Source: Hallerella sp963660435
Lineage (GTDB): Bacteria > Fibrobacterota > Fibrobacteria > Fibrobacterales > Fibrobacteraceae
Reading direction: 5' to 3'
DNA: 64,000 bases
NCBI GenBank assembly: GCA_963660435.1
Contig: CAVKYI010000010.1
Span: 1 to 64,000 of the forward strand
The notes under the pieces were generated by a model that ran no database searches, was not told where the DNA came from, and was given only the letters and a program-made list of their open reading frames with translations. The translations under genes and the position numbers were made by a program. Shown here in pieces: positions 16,588 through 27,400 of the stretch (within the stretch, counting starts at the first letter, position 1; every line of letters starts with the position of its first letter).

Positions 16588-19500
16588 AAAATCAAGACTC
16601 CAAGCGGGAACTCGGCTCCAGGATTATCTGGATCTATACGATTTCGACTCTGGTCGCGATGGTCATCTGCTTTTTTGCCTTTACCGCGTATATGCGTTCC
16701 TTTCTCTTCGAGTCGGCGTTCGAGGAATCCGGAAAGTCCCTGCGGCAGATTTCGACGACCGTGGAGAAAAAGTTCTCGTACTATACCGAGCATTTCGAAA
16801 ACTGGCGACGCGGAATCCAGCACAAGTCGAATGCGGGCATTCGTTCCGCTCTTTCATCGGAAGCGCGCAAGCGAAAAGCCGTCGATATCTACTATGGAAC
16901 GCCGGAAGGATCCTTTAGCAGCGCTCGCGGTTTCAAGAGAGATCCCGTTCACCCGGAATTTCGTACCAAGTCCTGGTATCTCGAACCGAGCAGGAACAAG
17001 GGGCTGGCCTATTCGGGCCCGTCTATCAATCACGGTGCGAGGAAACGCGTACTGACAATTTCCGCACCGGTCTGGAAAAGCCGCGACAAGATCCAGGGAA
17101 TTGTCGCCGAAGACATCGATGTAAACGAATTTCGCGACCTGCTTTCCCCGCTTTCCAAGGAAAGCGGGGGACTCACGATGCTCGTTAACAGCGAAACGGA
17201 CCGCATATACACCTACTTCCCCTACCAGACGAACCTAGGAGAAATAACGCTGGATTCCGTCCAGACCCTCCTGGCCTCGACAAGTTCGCTTTTTAGCGCG
17301 GATTCTCTAAAGATTTCCAGTGTCGCCAATTACCGCTTTTCGGAAAACGGCAAGGCCTATTCGCTAATGGTGACACCTCTTTCGAAGCTGCCGATGCACC
17401 TTGTACACATCGTTCCCCAAAGCAAGACAGCCGCACTCCTTAGCGAAAAGACAAAGGACTTCCTTCTGTTTGCTGGGGGATGCGTCTTTTTCCTTGTCAT
17501 CGTTTCGCTAGTCGGCAGTCGCATTTTTTTCCGGAAGATAGTCTTCAAGGATCTGACGGACAGCGTAAATTCCAGCACCATCTTCGACGCGATACTCGCA
17601 AGCAAGTATTTTTCGCTCATCCTGACAGACAACCAGTTCAATATCTTGCGGACCAGTACAGGCATCGCCCAGGTGACCGGCAATTCGGATTGGCGAGACC
17701 TGTTCGGCACTTCGATCTGGGAGATTATCCCGAACCCGGAATTCAAGAGCTTCGTGCTCAATGCCCAGAAAAACGCGCCGCCGCAGACAAGCGAAATCGG
17801 CCAGCACCAGATTGTCTTCCAGCAGAAGAATGGAAAAATCCTCTGGTGGAATATTTCCTTCAACCTGCTCATCGAAGATGACGCTTCCGTTCGCTACCTG
17901 TTCCTGGTTTCCGACGAAACGGCCGCGGTGCGCAAGGATTCCTTCCTCGACGCGATCATGTCGTCATCCCAGAACACGATCTTCATCTTCGACAATGACT
18001 TGAAAATCATCTATGTCTCCAAGTGCGTGGAAAAAATCCTGGACTGTCCGGCGGCATCGCTTGTCGGCAAGTCCTACGATGAACTCGCCTCGTTCGGCAT
18101 TCCGCAAAGCGTTCTGGATATGCCGCTGGAATCTATCGAAAATGGAAACATCTGGTCGGCAAATTTCGAATTGCCGCTTAGAAACGGCACGCAGCTCTGG
18201 TGCCACGGGCAAGGCTGTATCCTGCAATCAAAGGATTCCAACAGCCTGGGCTATCTTTTCTTTGTCACGGACATCACGCCCATCGTCGAAGCGGAACGAG
18301 AGGCAAAAGAGGCGACCAAGGCGAAAAGTCTCTTCCTCGCGAACATGAGCCACGAAATTCGCACGCCGATGAACGCGATTATCGGCATGTCCGACCTTGC
18401 GCTCTCGACGGATCTCACTCCGCGGCAGGAACACTATATCGATCGGATTTCGTATGCGGCAAAATCGCTCCTCGGCATCATCAACAACATTCTGGACTAT
18501 TCGAAGATCGAAGCAAAGAAGCAGGAACTGGAACACATCCCCTTTGCGATTCGGGAAACGATTGCCGGAGTGCTTTCCATCGCGGCGGTAAGGATTACGG
18601 GAAAGCCCATCGAACTTCTGGCGGACATCGACCCGAAAATACCAAAGCGCGTATTCGGGGATCCGCTGCACCTTACCCAAATCCTCACAAATCTGCTCAA
18701 CAATGCGGAAAAGTTTACGGAACACGGGCAAGTCATCCTGAAAATGAAACTGGTCGGCCTGGAAAATTCCAAGGCGACCATCTACACAAGCGTCTGCGAT
18801 TCCGGAATCGGAATGACCGAGGAACAGTCGAAGAAACTCTTCCATGTCTTTACGCAGGCAAACGATTCCACGACGCGCAAGTATGGCGGAACGGGGCTTG
18901 GACTGGCGATTTCCCATTCCCTGGTCGAACTGATGGGCGGCGAACTCCAGGTCAGGAGCGAACTCGGGAAGGGCAGCGAGTTTTACTTTACGATAGCTCT
19001 CGACTTCATCGACCGTCCCAAAAGCAAGGGAAAGTCGCTGCTGCAGGGAAAGCGCGTTCTCGCGCTCGACGAAAATGTCGAAGCGCGAAAGATTCTGGAA
19101 AAGCTTTTCGATGAGCTCGCCGTGGATGCGACGCTTGCGGCAAGCGCGGAGGAATTTCAGGAACGATATGCGCAAAGATCCTACGACTGCGTGATGATCG
19201 CCTGGAACTTGCAGGAAATGCCCGCGCCGAAATTGGCGAGGAAGCTCGCGGACCTTGGCGAAGTTCCGCCTCTTGTCGCGATATTCAAGCAAAACGACGA
19301 AGAGCTTCTCAAGGAAGCCGTCGAAGCGGGATTTAAACGCTTCTTGCCTAAACCGTTCCTGCTGAAGGACCTGAAACATACACTGGAAGAAGCCCTGGGA
19401 TTCCGCGTCATCGAAGACAGCAAGTTGCACAAGCCCAAGGTCCAGCCAGAGTATCACTTTGAGCGGACTTCCGTCCTGCTTGTCGAGGACAACGCCCTGA

Positions 19501-20600
19501 ACCAGGAACTGGCCATCGAGCTTTTGAACCGGGTAGGACTGGATGTCGATGTGACGGAAAACGGAAAGGAAGCCGTCGAAGCGGTCAAGAAAAACGATTA
19601 TGCGCTAGTCCTGATGGACTTGCAAATGCCCGTCATGGATGGCTTCGAAGCGACGAAAATCATTCGCCAAATGCCGGAAGAAAAGAAACGCGATATCGCC
19701 ATCATCGCGATGAGCGCCCGCGCGCTCCAGGGAGACAAGGAAAAAAGCCTGGAAGCGGGACTAAACGCCCATATCACGAAGCCAATCGATCCCGTCGAGT
19801 TTTACGCGGAACTCGCCAAGTGGCTCAAGCAGAAAAATGCACCGGATAAAGCGGATAAGGACGAAAATCAAGCAAAGCCCACTCTTTCCACCAGGGATCC
19901 GTTCCTTGTCGCGTTCGACCGGATTCCCAACTTCGATGCGGAACTCGGGCTTTATCGCTCGGTCGGAAGCAGACCTCTCTATCTCAAGGTCGTTCGCCGG
20001 TTTGTCGATGACTTTGACGGATACATTCCAAAAATCGGCGAAGCTATCCAGAACGGAGAAAAGGATTCCGCTGTACGCATGGCCCATACGCTCAAGGGAA
20101 TCGCCGGGACTATCGGAAGTACGAAATTGCAGGAAATGGCGGCTAAGCTTGAATTCCGGATTTCGTCTAACGGCAAGGAACTGGAAACCCTCTCCTGGAG
20201 CGGACTGGACGATTTTCTCCAACAGCTGATACAGAGAATTCGAAAAGCGATCCCGCTTGCGGCTGCCGCCATCGGGGAACAGAATGAAGAGCTGATCGAG
20301 GATCCGTGTGCGGACGAGAAGCTTTCGAAGATGCTCGACATGATCGAACCGGCGATTCAGGACGCCATTCCGATGGACTGCCGCATCGCCCTGAAAATCG
20401 TGGAACGCATCAAGTTTGACGCAAGGCGAAGCGAACTTCTAAAGAAGCTCAGAGACGCGATTGACGAATTCGATTTTGAAGCGGCACACGAAATCCTCAA
20501 GGAATTCAGGAAAGTTCAGGAATCTCTACACAATGCCGCTAAAGACGACAAGGAGAACAAGGGCGAGAATTCCTCCGACAATGGCGGTCAGGATTCTTGA
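16584..20600 (+). CDS. Hybrid sensor histidine kinase (Cache-like, PAS, HisKA, HATPase, two receivers, HPt)
   Basis: A 1338-residue inner-membrane sensor. TM1 lies at ~12-35, a large periplasmic Cache-like sensor region at ~36-285 and TM2 at ~290-315. Two PAS-like domains cover ~330-575. HisKA has the phospho-acceptor H590 (MSHEIRTPMNAIIGMSDL). HATPase_c has NLLNNAEKF, GIGM and GGTGLGLAIS. The first receiver is degenerate: the Asp is replaced by Ala (A873 in CVMIAWNLQEMP). The second receiver is canonical (D1012, LVLMDLQMPVMDG). An HPt domain carries H1168 (AHTLKGIAGTIG). A ~100-residue acidic helical tail is unassigned. The start is TTG, overlapping the TGA of the HD-GYP gene by 4 nt, which indicates translational coupling. 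The last 75 nt overlap a convergent gene. Confidence 0.92.
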   Translation: MKNQDSKRELGSRIIWIYTISTLVAMVICFFAFTAYMRSFLFESAFEESGKSLRQISTTVEKKFSYYTEHFENWRRGIQHKSNAGIRSALSSEARKRKAVDIYYGTPEGSFSSARGFKRDPVHPEFRTKSWYLEPSRNKGLAYSGPSINHGARKRVLTISAPVWKSRDKIQGIVAEDIDVNEFRDLLSPLSKESGGLTMLVNSETDRIYTYFPYQTNLGEITLDSVQTLLASTSSLFSADSLKISSVANYRFSENGKAYSLMVTPLSKLPMHLVHIVPQSKTAALLSEKTKDFLLFAGGCVFFLVIVSLVGSRIFFRKIVFKDLTDSVNSSTIFDAILASKYFSLILTDNQFNILRTSTGIAQVTGNSDWRDLFGTSIWEIIPNPEFKSFVLNAQKNAPPQTSEIGQHQIVFQQKNGKILWWNISFNLLIEDDASVRYLFLVSDETAAVRKDSFLDAIMSSSQNTIFIFDNDLKIIYVSKCVEKILDCPAASLVGKSYDELASFGIPQSVLDMPLESIENGNIWSANFELPLRNGTQLWCHGQGCILQSKDSNSLGYLFFVTDITPIVEAEREAKEATKAKSLFLANMSHEIRTPMNAIIGMSDLALSTDLTPRQEHYIDRISYAAKSLLGIINNILDYSKIEAKKQELEHIPFAIRETIAGVLSIAAVRITGKPIELLADIDPKIPKRVFGDPLHLTQILTNLLNNAEKFTEHGQVILKMKLVGLENSKATIYTSVCDSGIGMTEEQSKKLFHVFTQANDSTTRKYGGTGLGLAISHSLVELMGGELQVRSELGKGSEFYFTIALDFIDRPKSKGKSLLQGKRVLALDENVEARKILEKLFDELAVDATLAASAEEFQERYAQRSYDCVMIAWNLQEMPAPKLARKLADLGEVPPLVAIFKQNDEELLKEAVEAGFKRFLPKPFLLKDLKHTLEEALGFRVIEDSKLHKPKVQPEYHFERTSVLLVEDNALNQELAIELLNRVGLDVDVTENGKEAVEAVKKNDYALVLMDLQMPVMDGFEATKIIRQMPEEKKRDIAIIAMSARALQGDKEKSLEAGLNAHITKPIDPVEFYAELAKWLKQKNAPDKADKDENQAKPTLSTRDPFLVAFDRIPNFDAELGLYRSVGSRPLYLKVVRRFVDDFDGYIPKIGEAIQNGEKDSAVRMAHTLKGIAGTIGSTKLQEMAAKLEFRISSNGKELETLSWSGLDDFLQQLIQRIRKAIPLAAAAIGEQNEELIEDPCADEKLSKMLDMIEPAIQDAIPMDCRIALKIVERIKFDARRSELLKKLRDAIDEFDFEAAHEILKEFRKVQESLHNAAKDDKENKGENSSDNGGQDS

Positions 20601-20774
20601 CGCGCCCTTTTTGCGGGAACCGAATTCGTTTTCCAGGATTTCGTCATAGTCGGGCATTTCCAGATGGGCGTTTTCGGCTCCTTCCGACCAGCCGGTTTTC
20701 GCATCGCTTCCGCATTCCTTGCAGCTGATGGAAGTATCCGGGATTTCCGCTCCGCAATGTGGACAAATTTTCAT
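20526..20774 (-). CDS. Small zinc-ribbon protein with C-terminal membrane anchor
   Basis: An 82-residue protein. Residues 4-22 carry two CxxC knuckles (CPHCGAEIPDTS then CKECG), the zinc-ribbon pattern of many small bacterial membrane proteins. A polar linker leads to a hydrophobic segment at ~62-81 (ILTAIVGGILALVLLVVF), so the ribbon faces the cytoplasm. GAGG precedes the ATG by 7 nt. The 3' end overlaps the hybrid-kinase gene by 75 nt in convergent orientation. Its function is unknown. Confidence 0.78.
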   Translation of the reverse strand: MKICPHCGAEIPDTSISCKECGSDAKTGWSEGAENAHLEMPDYDEILENEFGSRKKGASRILTAIVGGILALVLLVVFSGIV

Positions 20775-20785
20775 TTCTAGGCCTC

Positions 20786-20819
20786 AAAAAAAGGTCTCGC
20801 ACAAAAAATGTACGAGACC
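20786..20819 (-). terminator. Terminator of the aldolase gene
   Basis: On the minus strand GGTCTCG pairs with CGAGACC around a 13-nt loop and is followed by seven T residues. It lies between fba and the zinc-ribbon gene start, about 25 nt after the fba stop. Confidence 0.85.
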
Positions 20820-20844
20820 GGAAGGGAAATGTCAGACGCGCGAA

Positions 20845-21861
20845 CTACTTCGCAAACGGAAGACGGTCGGCGGAACCGAGAACTTCGCGGTTCTTGCGGG
20901 CGTACATCTTCTTGAGTTCGTCGCGGGCCGGTCCGAGATACTTGCGCGGGTCGAATTCGCTCGGGGATTCGACAAAGACCTTGCGGATGGCGGCGGTCAT
21001 GGCAAGACGGCCATCGGAGTCGATGTTGATCTTGCAGACGGCGGACTTTGCGGCCTTGCGGAGCTGTTCTTCGGGAATGCCGACGGAATCAGGAATCTTT
21101 CCGCCGTACTTTTCGATTTCGCGGACATATTCCTGCGGAACGGAGGAAGAACCGTGGAGAACGATGGGGAAGCCCGGAAGCTTCTTTTCGATTTCGGCGA
21201 GAACGTCGAAAGCGAGCGGAGGCGGAATCAGGACGCCGTCCGCATTGCGCGTGCACTGTTCCGGCTTGAACTTGCAACGACCGTGGCTCGTTCCGATCGA
21301 GATGGCGAGAGAATCGACACCGGTCTTGCTCGTAAAGTCGATGACTTCTTCCGGACGGGTGTAGTGGGATTCTTCGGCGGAAACTTCGTCTTCGACGCCG
21401 GCGAGGACTCCGAGTTCACCTTCGACGGTGACATAATCCTTCTGGGCGTGGGCGTAGTCGCAGACCTTCTTCGTGAGGGCGACGTTTTCTTCGTAGGGGA
21501 GGGAGGAACCGTCGATCATCACGGACGAGAAGCCCATGTCGATGCAGGACTTGCAAAGTTCGAAAGAATTGCCATGGTCGAGGTGGAGGCAAATCTGCGG
21601 TTCGGCGAGCCCGAGTTCCTTGGCGTATTCGACAGCACCCTGAGCCATATAGCGCAAAAGGGTCTGGTTTGCATACTTGCGAGCGCCCGAAGAGACCTGG
21701 AGAATAACCGGGGACTTGGTTTCGACGCAAGCCTGGATGATGGCCTGCATCTGTTCCATGTTGTTGAAGTTGTACGCCGGAACCGCGTAATGATTCTTCA
21801 TCGCGTCCGCAAACATTTCCTTGGTGTTGACCAAACCGAGGGTCTTGTAGGAAACTGCCAT
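20845..21861 (-). CDS. fba: Class II fructose-bisphosphate aldolase
   Basis: A 338-residue zinc-dependent aldolase that cleaves fructose-1,6-bisphosphate to DHAP and glyceraldehyde-3-phosphate in glycolysis. Family signatures visible are VPAYNFNNMEQ, the metal site HLDHGNSFE, the TVEGELG segment, IGTSHG and VLHGSS, and NIDSDGRLA near the C-terminus. The length fits the type B class II enzymes. The start is supported by AGAGGT 6 nt upstream. It is monocistronic, with its own terminator. A candidate TACATT box lies in the shared upstream region with clpB. Confidence 0.95.
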   Translation of the reverse strand: MAVSYKTLGLVNTKEMFADAMKNHYAVPAYNFNNMEQMQAIIQACVETKSPVILQVSSGARKYANQTLLRYMAQGAVEYAKELGLAEPQICLHLDHGNSFELCKSCIDMGFSSVMIDGSSLPYEENVALTKKVCDYAHAQKDYVTVEGELGVLAGVEDEVSAEESHYTRPEEVIDFTSKTGVDSLAISIGTSHGRCKFKPEQCTRNADGVLIPPPLAFDVLAEIEKKLPGFPIVLHGSSSVPQEYVREIEKYGGKIPDSVGIPEEQLRKAAKSAVCKINIDSDGRLAMTAAIRKVFVESPSEFDPRKYLGPARDELKKMYARKNREVLGSADRLPFAK

Positions 21862-21961
21862 TTTTTACCTCTGTGAGTTGTGAATGCGGTTTTGCCCGTC
21901 ATTCGTTTACTGCAACATAATGTAGCAAATTCATCGGGCGCGGAGAGACGATTGTCGATTT

Positions 21962-21990
21962 TTTTGCGGAATGGGCTACATGCCGCAAAA
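21962..21990. promoter_or_regulatory. Inverted repeat upstream of clpB, candidate activator (enhancer) site
   Basis: TTTTGCGG and CCGCAAAA form a perfect 8-bp inverted repeat with a 13-nt spacer, centred about 130 bp before the predicted sigma-54 start of clpB. A second inverted repeat, GTTTC-AAAAT-GAAAC, lies at 22016-22030. Enhancer-binding proteins usually bind inverted repeats 80-200 bp upstream, so these are candidates. A terminator role is less likely because neither flanking gene ends here. Confidence 0.35.
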
Positions 21991-22079
21991 CAGGTCGCTC
22001 CAAACGACGAAAGACGTTTCAAAATGAAACCGGCTCGGAAAGGAAAAGGAAAAAGCCTTTTTTGAAGCGGGTTTTAAGA

Positions 22080-22095
22080 TGGCACGCTTCTTGCT
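22080..22095 (+). promoter_or_regulatory. Sigma-54 (RpoN) promoter of clpB
   Basis: TGGCAC-N5-TTGCT matches the -24/-12 consensus, and the invariant GG (22081-22082) and GC (22093-22094) have the required spacing. The predicted start is near 22106, giving a ~38-nt leader that ends in AAGGAGG before the clpB ATG. Confidence 0.75.
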
Positions 22096-22143
22096 TGTAG
22101 TGTTGCGGTTAAAAATGCCTGCCGAAACGGCAAGGAGGTTTAA

Positions 22144-24693
<2,550 letters not shown>

Positions 24694-24710
24694 GACCGAA
24701 AAATACCAAG

Positions 24711-24747
24711 AGGACAAGCCCCAAAAAGCTTGTCCTTTCTTGTTTTA
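24711..24747 (+). terminator. Terminator of clpB, possibly bidirectional
   Basis: AGGACAAGC pairs perfectly with GCTTGTCCT (9 bp, 8-nt loop), followed by TTTCTTGTTTT. The convergent gene ends at 24751, and the hairpin could also stop transcription from that side. Confidence 0.85.
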
Positions 24748-24750
24748 GCG

Positions 24751-25461
24751 TCAGAATTCGAGGATTCCGTAAACGCCTGTGCGGACCCGGTCATTGTTCT
24801 TTTCCTGCAAGATTCCGATGGCGATTTCCGCGGTTACGTGAAAGTAGGGGAGAATCCCTATCTGGACACGCGGTACGATATCGACCATGAAATCGTCCGT
24901 GATGTTTCCGAGGCTTCCGGATGTTTCTATCCCTATCATCGCAAGAAGCGCTTCCGTGAACTTGAATTCGGGCGTCGCTCCCAAGGCGATGGTCGCAAGA
25001 CCGCCGTCGCTTACCACGCGGTCGAGAAATCCGACGCGGGCTTCGTAGAGGGTCGAGAAGATTCGGGAGAGTGGGTGAAGACTTGCATAGGAAAGGACGA
25101 GGCCTGCGCCACGATGGTTTCCGATGCCGACGAGAAAATCCGCGCCGACCGTCGAATATTCGAAGATGCGGTACTTTGCGCCAAAATCGACATACGCCTG
25201 GACAGATTCCAAATCGTCTTCGGTGTCAAAAAGAAGCTTGCCGCCGATTTCCCAATAATCGTTTATCGCGACCTGGACGTTTAGCGGCAAGTAGCCGTCC
25301 TCTTCGTAGTTCGTATAAAAGCCTCCACCGGCAGAAAAGCGATCGCGCGTCAGGAACTCCGGTCCAAACGTATAGCGAGCGTCCCAGATGCGGTCAAGCG
25401 CAAGGGAAGAAGCCGCAAGAAGCGCGAGCAAGAGGAGGGTATTGCGAAACAGGATTCTCAC
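24751..25461 (-). CDS. Probable outer-membrane beta-barrel protein
   Basis: A 236-residue protein. It has a signal peptide MRILFRNTLLLLALLAASSLA. The mature chain is a series of amphipathic strands (FGAKYRIFEYSTVGADFLVGIG, TGVYGILEF) and ends in a terminal Phe, as usual for beta-barrels recognised by BamA. No named family was recognised. It starts 18 nt after the stop of the upstream lipoprotein gene on the same strand, so the two are probably an envelope operon of unknown role. Confidence 0.7.
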   Translation of the reverse strand: MRILFRNTLLLLALLAASSLALDRIWDARYTFGPEFLTRDRFSAGGGFYTNYEEDGYLPLNVQVAINDYWEIGGKLLFDTEDDLESVQAYVDFGAKYRIFEYSTVGADFLVGIGNHRGAGLVLSYASLHPLSRIFSTLYEARVGFLDRVVSDGGLATIALGATPEFKFTEALLAMIGIETSGSLGNITDDFMVDIVPRVQIGILPYFHVTAEIAIGILQEKNNDRVRTGVYGILEF

Positions 25462-25479
25462 GCGATAAAGTTAGAAAAT

Positions 25480-26139
25480 TCAGCGCTTGATGGTCGATGT
25501 CCAAATTTCGGTGAGCGTCGAAAGGATTTCGGTACGCGCCTTGTCGATAAAGGCGGTGCGTTCTTCGGGAAGAATCTTTCTTCGCCTGTCGACGGCAAAA
25601 GGAATCGGTTCGCCAGCGGGGGAAAGCGAAAATTCCAGGGAACCCTGGAAGCGAACCTCTTTTGCCGCGAGAATCTTCATCAGGACCGGGCCAATCTGCA
25701 GCTGCGTGTGAAGCTCGGCTGTCGAGACGCCGGGAAGAATGGGCATCGCCGAATCCCGAAAAGCAATCGGGAGCGAGACCAGGGAATCCAGAAGGACTTG
25801 CCCGTCCGCGGAACGCAGCCAGAGCGTATCCGACGACGAATTCTTGATATCGGCGTGAATAGCGAAGTAGAGAGTTCCCAGAGTGTCCGAAATCATTCCC
25901 TTCGCGATATTCTGAATCAGGAGAATCATGTTCGGACTCGGGACAAGCCCGCCAAGAATCGATCCGGCAATCTTATCCCGTTCGACATGGATGGAATCCA
26001 GCGAGGCTCCGGAGATTTCCAGTTCGCATTGGTCGAGAATCCTTGCCGCCCGGATTTTACGGGATGCCGAACATCCAAGTACAAGTACCGAACACAGGAT
26101 GAGAATCAGTATCGCATAACAGGATTTAGACGTATTCAT
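25480..26139 (-). CDS. Lipoprotein, LEA14/NDR1-like topology possible
   Basis: A 219-residue protein. The signal peptide is MNTSKSCYAILILILCSVLVLGC, with lipobox VLGC. The mature domain contains beta-rich segments (LYFAIHADIKNSSSDTLWLRS, ELHTQLQIGPVLMKIL) reminiscent of small Ig-like lipoproteins of the LEA14/WHy type, but the match is weak. The ATG at 26139 was chosen because it begins the signal peptide and sits 7 nt after a TATCTT box; longer upstream reading lacks a secretion signal. It is probably co-transcribed with the downstream beta-barrel gene. Confidence 0.72.
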   Translation of the reverse strand: MNTSKSCYAILILILCSVLVLGCSASRKIRAARILDQCELEISGASLDSIHVERDKIAGSILGGLVPSPNMILLIQNIAKGMISDTLGTLYFAIHADIKNSSSDTLWLRSADGQVLLDSLVSLPIAFRDSAMPILPGVSTAELHTQLQIGPVLMKILAAKEVRFQGSLEFSLSPAGEPIPFAVDRRRKILPEERTAFIDKARTEILSTLTEIWTSTIKR

Positions 26140-26146
26140 TGCAGAC

Positions 26147-26152
26147 AAGATA
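26147..26152 (-). promoter_or_regulatory. Candidate -7 box (TATCTT) of the lipoprotein gene
   Basis: The box ends 7 nt before the ATG with no Shine-Dalgarno sequence between them, predicting a leaderless mRNA. Confidence 0.4.
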
Positions 26153-26258
26153 GTTTTTTGTTCCCGGCGCAACATCGAGCAGTTCCGTTTTCGCGAAACT
26201 ATCCTCTCCTCTATTTTATGTGTATGTCCGATAATCGCCATTATGTAAACTAGAATGA

Positions 26259-26303
26259 GAAAAATTTGGCACGGGACCTAACTTTTGTTCCTGCGCCAAA
26301 TTT
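26259..26303 (-). terminator. Terminator of the TonB-type operon
   Basis: On the minus strand AAATTTGGC pairs with GCCAAATTT (9 bp). Further partial pairing inside the 24-nt spacer makes one long hairpin, and TTTTT follows. It lies about 25 nt after the stop of the last operon gene. Confidence 0.8.
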
Positions 26304-26328
26304 ATTTGTTGCCGTTCTTTACCGGGAT

Positions 26329-27399
26329 TTACGCAAGTTGGAACTTCTGGATCAAATCTTCCCGATTCGAGTTTTCCAGCAAATAGGCCAGGGCTTTTCG
26401 TTCGCCGTCATTCGCCATCGGAATTTCCTTCTCGTGACACTCCAGGTAGCGAGAGATCCTGTCCCATTCGCCAAGTGACACCAGAACGCATCCATACATG
26501 GGCGAAAAACGATCGCCGAGCCGGAACTTTTCATGGGAATCAAGCAGTTCCTCCTTGCGAGCCGGCGAAACCACTTCGCAGAGGCCTTTCAGGTGTGATT
26601 CCTTTGGATATTTTTCGTAAAGGATTTCCGCCAGTTCCAAGGCTTCCTTTTTCCTTTCCTCCTTGAAGAGAATCCCTATCTTCAGATCCAGGTATGCTTC
26701 CTCGTCGGAACCTTCGGGATTCTTGACTTCGCCGACTAGGCGGTTCGCGTTTGGCAAGTCGCCGGCGACATAGTAGGCGTTCGCCACATTGACAAGAGTT
26801 TCGTTCGTTCGTTCCGGATCCTTCCGGAACGCGACTTTTTCGTAAAGGACCGGTTCGTTCGCCCCGTCCGCCATGTAAAGAAGTCCCGATAGGATTTCTT
26901 CCTCGTTTTCGAGCTTATGGGCCGTCAGGGTCGAAAGGACCATTTTCGCGACGCGCTGCGTTTCTTCGGCGGAAAGGAAGTCATGCGCATCGTAAATGAC
27001 GTCCAGGCGAACATCCTCCCCGACGGAATTTACGATCAAGTCATGCATTAGGTTCACGACATATTCGCGATTTTCAAAAGTCTTGGCCTTTTCTTCGAAA
27101 AGAGCTACCGCATCGTCAAACAGATTTTGAACCTCATTGAAGTTTTCGTCGCTTTCGGGAAGGTCGAAATAGGCATAGCAGCTAAAGAACCAGACGAGCA
27201 TTTCCAAGATTTCGGCATCCGATTCTAGCCTTTCGATTTTTTCGAAATGCATCTCCAGGAAGCGGAAAACTTCTTCCAATGGCTCGTCATACAACTCTCC
27301 CCTGGCAATCGAAACAAGCACAGAGCGAATCTTGTCCACCTCGCGCATGTTGGATCGGGTCAGAGCTTCGGATTTCCAGACTTTTTTCTTTTTTGTCAT
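26329..27399 (-). CDS. Helical-repeat (TPR-like) cytoplasmic protein, last gene of the TonB-type operon
   Basis: A 356-residue acidic, almost entirely helical protein with degenerate tetratricopeptide-like pairs (NVANAYYVAGDLPNANRLV, LKIGILFKEERKKEALEL). The N-terminus MTKKKKVWKSEALT is basic and lacks a signal peptide, so it is probably cytoplasmic. It starts 1 nt after the stop of the upstream TPR gene, with GGAAGG as ribosome binding site, so it belongs to the operon. Its role is unknown; scaffolding is a guess. Confidence 0.72.
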   Translation of the reverse strand: MTKKKKVWKSEALTRSNMREVDKIRSVLVSIARGELYDEPLEEVFRFLEMHFEKIERLESDAEILEMLVWFFSCYAYFDLPESDENFNEVQNLFDDAVALFEEKAKTFENREYVVNLMHDLIVNSVGEDVRLDVIYDAHDFLSAEETQRVAKMVLSTLTAHKLENEEEILSGLLYMADGANEPVLYEKVAFRKDPERTNETLVNVANAYYVAGDLPNANRLVGEVKNPEGSDEEAYLDLKIGILFKEERKKEALELAEILYEKYPKESHLKGLCEVVSPARKEELLDSHEKFRLGDRFSPMYGCVLVSLGEWDRISRYLECHEKEIPMANDGERKALAYLLENSNREDLIQKFQLA

Positions 27400-27400
27400 G

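Noticed and set aside
22043..22062. AAAAGG/CCTTTT hairpin with T run upstream of clpB, considered as a terminator
   Set aside because: No plus-strand gene ends before it and the stem is AT-rich and weak; it lies between candidate activator sites and the sigma-54 promoter.
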